From AG25 sp035517615 (GTDB lineage: Bacteria > Gemmatimonadota > Gemmatimonadetes > Gemmatimonadales > GWC2-71-9): DNA of 21,139 bases. The DNA lies in the NCBI GenBank assembly GCA_035517615.1, contig DATIYM010000015.1, forward strand, positions 1-21,139, in the 5' to 3' direction. This document shows positions 18,149-21,139 of this stretch, one piece after another. The translations under genes were made by a program, and so were the position numbers. The notes beneath the pieces were generated by a model. That model was not told the origin of the DNA and did not search any database. It was given only the letters and a program-made list of their open reading frames with translations. Position 1 is the first letter of the stretch, and each line of letters opens with the position of its first letter.

Positions 18149-18429
18149 GCCGAGACTCCTTCCGTGTGGGTTTCGTGGTTCGAGACAGTGCGACGTCGGC
18201 GTGCTTCGAGCGCCGCCCCCAATATGGCGGCCATCACGCCGCCCGCGGCAGTTCCTCCGAGCTGAAACCATATCTGGTACTCGTGCATCCGGCCGCGGCA
18301 CTTGGCCGCGAGCACGGGACCGACGAGCGACGTGCACGACGGTTGGCTTGCCGCGAATATGTTACCGGCGGCGAAGCCGCCGATCAGCGGAATGAGGCAC
18401 AGCGTGAGGTGTCGAAAGAAGATCTTCAT
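18145..18429 (-). CDS. Small hypothetical membrane protein
   Basis: I do not recognise the family. The 94-residue product begins MKIFFRHLTLCLIPLIGG and has two hydrophobic segments at about 7-27 and 53-72, separated by a loop with Cys 32 and Cys 44 (SQPSCTSL, LAAKCRGR) that could form a disulfide outside the membrane; the Arg-rich stretch EARRRR after the second helix suggests that the tail is cytoplasmic. It overlaps the DUF2914 gene as ATGA and is surely cotranscribed with it. The start is uncertain: the ATG at 18429 has GGGAG 12 bases upstream, the ATG at 18441 directly follows that GGGAG, and a GTG at 18456 would add nine residues. It is divergent from the second kinase gene. Confidence 0.7.
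   Translation of the reverse strand: MKIFFRHLTLCLIPLIGGFAAGNIFAASQPSCTSLVGPVLAAKCRGRMHEYQIWFQLGGTAAGGVMAAILGAALEARRRRTVSNHETHTEGVSA
18156..18160 (-). promoter_or_regulatory. Shine-Dalgarno of the DUF2914 gene
   Basis: AGGAG on the minus strand, 7 bases before the ATG at 18148. It lies inside the 3' end of the small membrane-protein gene and decides the DUF2914 start. Confidence 0.75.
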
Positions 18430-18503
18430 CGTGGCAAACATCTCCCGCCGTTCCACCCAAGGTAATGACCGTGCTCACAGCTGCGCGGGTCAACCGGCGT
18501 CTG

Positions 18504-18531
18504 TTGGCCAACCCGCACCGCGCAGTAGCTT
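18504..18531 (+). promoter_or_regulatory. Probable promoter of the second kinase gene
   Basis: TTGGCC at 18504-18509, a 16-base spacer and TAGCTT at 18526-18531. The -10 ends 7 bases before the ATG at 18539, so transcription would start at or next to the A of the start codon. No Shine-Dalgarno is present. This is the best-formed example of the leaderless pattern in the window. Confidence 0.5.
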
Positions 18532-18538
18532 TGCGATC

Positions 18539-20776
18539 ATGGCGACGAAAGCCGCTGATCCCGCTCGACGTCTGCAGGCGGCGCTGGCGAACCGCTATCG
18601 CATCGACCGCGAGCTGGGCGCGGGCGGTATGGCGAGCGTGTATCTGGCGGAGGACCTGAAGCACCACCGGACCGTCGCCGTGAAGGTGCTCCGCCCCGAG
18701 ATCGCGAAAGCCGTCGGCCCGGAGCGCTTCGAGCGCGAGATCGCGATCGCCGCCCGTCTCAATCACCCGCACATCGTTCCCCTGTACGACTCCGGGGCCG
18801 CGGATGGATTCCTGTTCTACGTGATGCCGCACATCCAGGGTGAATCCTTGCGCGCACGGCTGGTGCGCGAGAAACAGCTGCCCGTGGACGACGCGCTCCG
18901 CATCGCGCGCCAGGTTGCCTCGGCACTGGGCTATGCGCACGCGCAGCGAGTCATTCACCGCGACATCAAGCCCGAGAACATTTTGCTCCACGAAGGCGAG
19001 GCGATGGTCGCGGACTTTGGCGTGGCGCTCGCGCTCAGTTCGCTCGGAGACGTGCGACTCACCGAGACCGGGCTCGCACTCGGCACACCAGCGTACATGA
19101 GCCCGGAGCAGGCGCTTTCCGAGCCTACGCTCGATGCCAGAAGCGACATCTACAGCCTCGGCTGCATGCTGTTTGAAATGCTCGTGGGTGAGCCGCCCTA
19201 TACAGGCGTGACCGCGCAGGTGCTCATTGCCAAACGTCTCAATGACCCTGTCCCCTCCGTCCGCCGACTGCGACCGGCGGTACCCGCCAACATCGAGCGC
19301 GCGCTCAGCACGGCGCTCGCCAAGATGCCGGCCGATCGATTCCGGACGGCGGGCGAGTTCGCCGAGGCGCTGGCAAAGCCCGCCGCGGCTCCGCTCGAGG
19401 CGAGGACGCGCTCCGTGGCCGTGCTGCCGTTCATGAACTTGAGCGGCGTGGCCGACAACGAATACTTCGCCGATGGCATCACCGAGGACGTGATCGCGAA
19501 CCTCTCCCGAGTGCGGGCGCTCAAGGTCATCTCCCGGCGGTCGGTCATGCAGTTCAAGGATCGGCAGCAGAGCCTGCGAGACATCGCCGCACAGCTCGAC
19601 GTGGGCACGCTGGTCGATGGCAGCGTGCGGCGGGCCGGCGACCGGGTGCGCATCGTGGCGCAGCTCGTCGATCCCGCCACCGAGCGGCAGCTCTGGACCG
19701 AAACGTACGACCGCGAGCTGAACGACATATTTGCCATTCAAACCGACGTGGCGCTGCACATTGCCGCCGCGCTCAAGGCGGAGCTCTCGCAGGACGAGCA
19801 GACTCGCTTGCGCAAAGAACCGACGCGCGATCTCCAGGCCTACCAGCTCTATCTTCAGGGCCGCCGCTGGCACGTGACCTACACGCCCGCGGGCATGCAG
19901 CGCGGCATCGAATTTTACGGCCGCGCCACCGCCCGGGATCCGGAATACGTCATCGCTTTTGCCGCGCTGGCCGCAGCCTACGCAGAATTGTGTGAAATCG
20001 GTGGCATCGATCCGGACTCCGCGCGACGCGGCGCGAGTGCGGCGGTCGAGAAAGCGCTTTCGCTCGATCCCGAGTCGGGAGAAGCGCACTGTGCGGCCGG
20101 AGTTCTCAAGATGATGTGGGACTTCGATTGGGCCGGCGCCGAGCGGGAATTCCAGCGGGCCCTCGAACTCAGTCCGTCGAGCGCCGACATCTACGACCTC
20201 TACGGGCGGTTGTATTCCGGAATCGGCCGCTTCGACGAGGCATTGGCCCTTGAACGACGAGCCCAGGAGCTCGATCCGCTGGCGCATCGCCTCGACGTGT
20301 CGACCACACTGCTGCGCGCCGGCCGCTACGTCGAGGCCGCCGACGCCGCGATCGCGGCGCTCGAGCTCGACCCCGACCAGGATCGCGCGCGGGCGACGCT
20401 CGGCTGGGCATTGTTTCAGCAAGGGGAAAGAGATAAGGGAATCGCTGAAATCGAGCGCGCCGCCGTCATTTCACCGACCCACAGCCTGTGGCTCGCCCAG
20501 CTGGGCGAAGCCTATGCGCTCGCGGGCCGTCGCGAGAACGCACTCGATGTGCTGGCGCAACTGAAGGATCTCGCCACCCGCGAGTACGTGCCGTCGTATC
20601 ACTTCGCGTACGTCTACGCGGGACTGGGCGACGCCGATCGGGCCATCGACCTGCTCGAGCAGGCGTATGCGCAACGCGCCGCGGCAATTTATGGCGTCAA
20701 GGCATCGTTTCTCTTCGCGCCGCTACGATCGCACCCGCGCTTCGTGGCGCTGCTGCGCAAAATGAACCTGGCCTAG
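18539..20776 (+). CDS. Soluble Ser/Thr protein kinase fused to TolB-N-like domain and TPRs
   Basis: A 745-residue kinase. The catalytic domain (about 20-285) has GAGGMAS at 27-33, Lys 49 in VAVK, HRDIKPEN at 140-147 with Asp 142, DFG at 159-161 and GTPAYMSPEQ. Unlike the kinase at 5994, no transmembrane helix follows: a ~10-residue Ala/Pro linker leads straight to RSVAVLPFMNLSG (from about 291), the TolB-N-like domain also found in TPR-type adenylate cyclases and CadC-like regulators (DGITEDVIANLSRV, LVDGSVRRAGDRVRI, LWTETYDRELNDIFAIQ). TPR-like repeats fill 440-745 (for example WAGAEREFQRALELSP). The whole protein should be cytoplasmic. The ATG at 18539 is chosen by alignment with the other kinase; the open frame to 18302 overlaps the divergent gene. 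The stop TAG lies in the AGGAGG of the next gene, implying coupling to the SYLF protein. Confidence 0.93.
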   Translation: MATKAADPARRLQAALANRYRIDRELGAGGMASVYLAEDLKHHRTVAVKVLRPEIAKAVGPERFEREIAIAARLNHPHIVPLYDSGAADGFLFYVMPHIQGESLRARLVREKQLPVDDALRIARQVASALGYAHAQRVIHRDIKPENILLHEGEAMVADFGVALALSSLGDVRLTETGLALGTPAYMSPEQALSEPTLDARSDIYSLGCMLFEMLVGEPPYTGVTAQVLIAKRLNDPVPSVRRLRPAVPANIERALSTALAKMPADRFRTAGEFAEALAKPAAAPLEARTRSVAVLPFMNLSGVADNEYFADGITEDVIANLSRVRALKVISRRSVMQFKDRQQSLRDIAAQLDVGTLVDGSVRRAGDRVRIVAQLVDPATERQLWTETYDRELNDIFAIQTDVALHIAAALKAELSQDEQTRLRKEPTRDLQAYQLYLQGRRWHVTYTPAGMQRGIEFYGRATARDPEYVIAFAALAAAYAELCEIGGIDPDSARRGASAAVEKALSLDPESGEAHCAAGVLKMMWDFDWAGAEREFQRALELSPSSADIYDLYGRLYSGIGRFDEALALERRAQELDPLAHRLDVSTTLLRAGRYVEAADAAIAALELDPDQDRARATLGWALFQQGERDKGIAEIERAAVISPTHSLWLAQLGEAYALAGRRENALDVLAQLKDLATREYVPSYHFAYVYAGLGDADRAIDLLEQAYAQRAAAIYGVKASFLFAPLRSHPRFVALLRKMNLA

Positions 20777-20780
20777 GAGG
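20775..20780 (+). promoter_or_regulatory. Shine-Dalgarno of the SYLF-domain gene
   Basis: A full AGGAGG, 5 bases before the GTG at 20786. Its first two bases are the last two of the kinase stop codon, so ribosomes finishing the kinase uncover it. It decides the GTG start. Confidence 0.85.
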
Positions 20781-20785
20781 ATCAA

Positions 20786-21139
20786 GTGCGATTCACCCAA
20801 CAGCTCGCGGTGTTGTTCGTCATTCCGGTGCTCGTCGGCAACGCCCCCGTGCGGGCGGGCGATACGCACGAGGACGTCACCAAAACGATCGCGACGTTCA
20901 AGAAGAAGGACCCTGGAATCGAAAAGTTTTTCCAGGACGCCGTAGGCTATGCCGTCTTTCCGACTGTGGGAAAGGGCGCGATCGGGGTCGGGGGCGCGCA
21001 CGGAACGGGCGAGCTCTTGACGGGCGGGAAGGCCGTCGGCAAGGTCTCCCTCACGCAGGTGACGGTGGGCCTCCAGTTCGGCGGCCAGTCATACTCGGAG
21101 ATCATCTTCTTCGAGACACAACGCACGCTCGACAGTTTC
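20786..21139 (+). CDS. SYLF (Ysc84)-domain lipid-binding protein, exported (3' end outside window)
   Basis: 118 codons are visible and the frame is still open at the right edge. It starts at a GTG with a perfect AGGAGG 5 bases upstream. Residues 1-24 form a signal peptide (MRFTQQLAVLFVIPVLVG, cleavage probably after VRA). The mature part begins a SYLF domain: FFQDAVGYAVFPTVGKGAIG, GGAHGTGELLTGGKAVG, SLTQVTVGLQFGGQSYSE and IIFFET. SYLF domains bind phosphoinositides in eukaryotes; bacterial exported forms are uncharacterised, with membrane lipid binding assumed. Full proteins are about 180-230 residues, so a third to a half is missing. The gap to the kinase stop is 9 bases, so they share a transcript; a functional link with the kinase is an inference. 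Confidence 0.92.
   Translation, partial: MRFTQQLAVLFVIPVLVGNAPVRAGDTHEDVTKTIATFKKKDPGIEKFFQDAVGYAVFPTVGKGAIGVGGAHGTGELLTGGKAVGKVSLTQVTVGLQFGGQSYSEIIFFETQRTLDSF

Noticed and set aside
18302..18538. N-terminal extension of the second kinase by 79 residues
   Set aside because: It overlaps the divergent small membrane-protein gene and has no family resemblance; the ATG at 18539 aligns with the first kinase and follows a promoter-like site.
18362..20422. Antisense open frame of 686 codons on the minus strand opposite the second kinase
   Set aside because: Its translation shows no domain and is rich in Arg, His, Gly and Val as GC-rich shadows are, while the plus strand encodes a complete kinase with all catalytic motifs.

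Overview
The window is high-GC, densely coded bacterial chromosome with no intergenic stretch longer than about 120 bases and no rRNA, tRNA, CRISPR array, transposase or phage gene that I can see. Two long Ser/Thr kinases fused to TolB/FlgO-like and TPR regions, a LigB-type ATP-dependent DNA ligase, a SYLF-domain protein, a DUF2914 protein and the GC-rich codon use fit Gemmatimonadota best. This placement is an inference from gene content; Acidobacteriota or a related soil lineage is not excluded.

Layout. (1) 1-1205, minus: ATP-dependent DNA ligase, cut by the left edge. (2) 1244-3344, plus: a tight three-gene operon of a six-Asp-box beta-propeller, a MoaD/ThiS-type ubiquitin-like protein ending in Gly-Gly, and a conserved protein of unknown function. 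(3) 3431-8969, plus: a secreted S41-like peptidase with a TPR tail, undecaprenyl-diphosphatase UppP, and a membrane-anchored Ser/Thr kinase with a large TPR sensor half. (4) 8964-16298: a surface-polysaccharide locus with a nucleotidyltransferase-fold protein (minus), an atypical SDR (plus), a minus operon of CgeB-like glycosyltransferase, GT4 glycosyltransferase and SAM methyltransferase joined by ATGA overlaps, and a plus pair of Wzx-type flippase and GT2 glycosyltransferase, also joined by ATGA. (5) 16312-17592, minus: a Tat-exported phosphoesterase of the phospholipase C/AcpA family. (6) 17696-18429, minus: a small membrane protein and a DUF2914 protein, ending at a clear intrinsic terminator. 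(7) 18539-21139, plus: a second kinase-TolB-TPR protein without a membrane segment, followed by a SYLF lipid-binding protein cut by the right edge.

How they may work together. The glycosyltransferases, methyltransferase and flippase would build and export a lipid-linked glycan; UppP, 3 kb away, recycles the undecaprenyl carrier such export consumes. The two kinases share architecture but probably sense in different compartments (periplasm versus cytosol). The least explained unit is the beta-propeller/MoaD-like/unknown operon, which looks like an undescribed use of a ubiquitin-like sulfur carrier or protein tag.

A recurrent signal runs through the window: at six genes that open transcription units a TANNNT hexamer lies 5 to 9 bases before the start codon, with no well-placed Shine-Dalgarno sequence, while several operon-internal genes have an AGGAG-type site or an ATGA/GTGA overlap. 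This suggests that many transcripts are leaderless.
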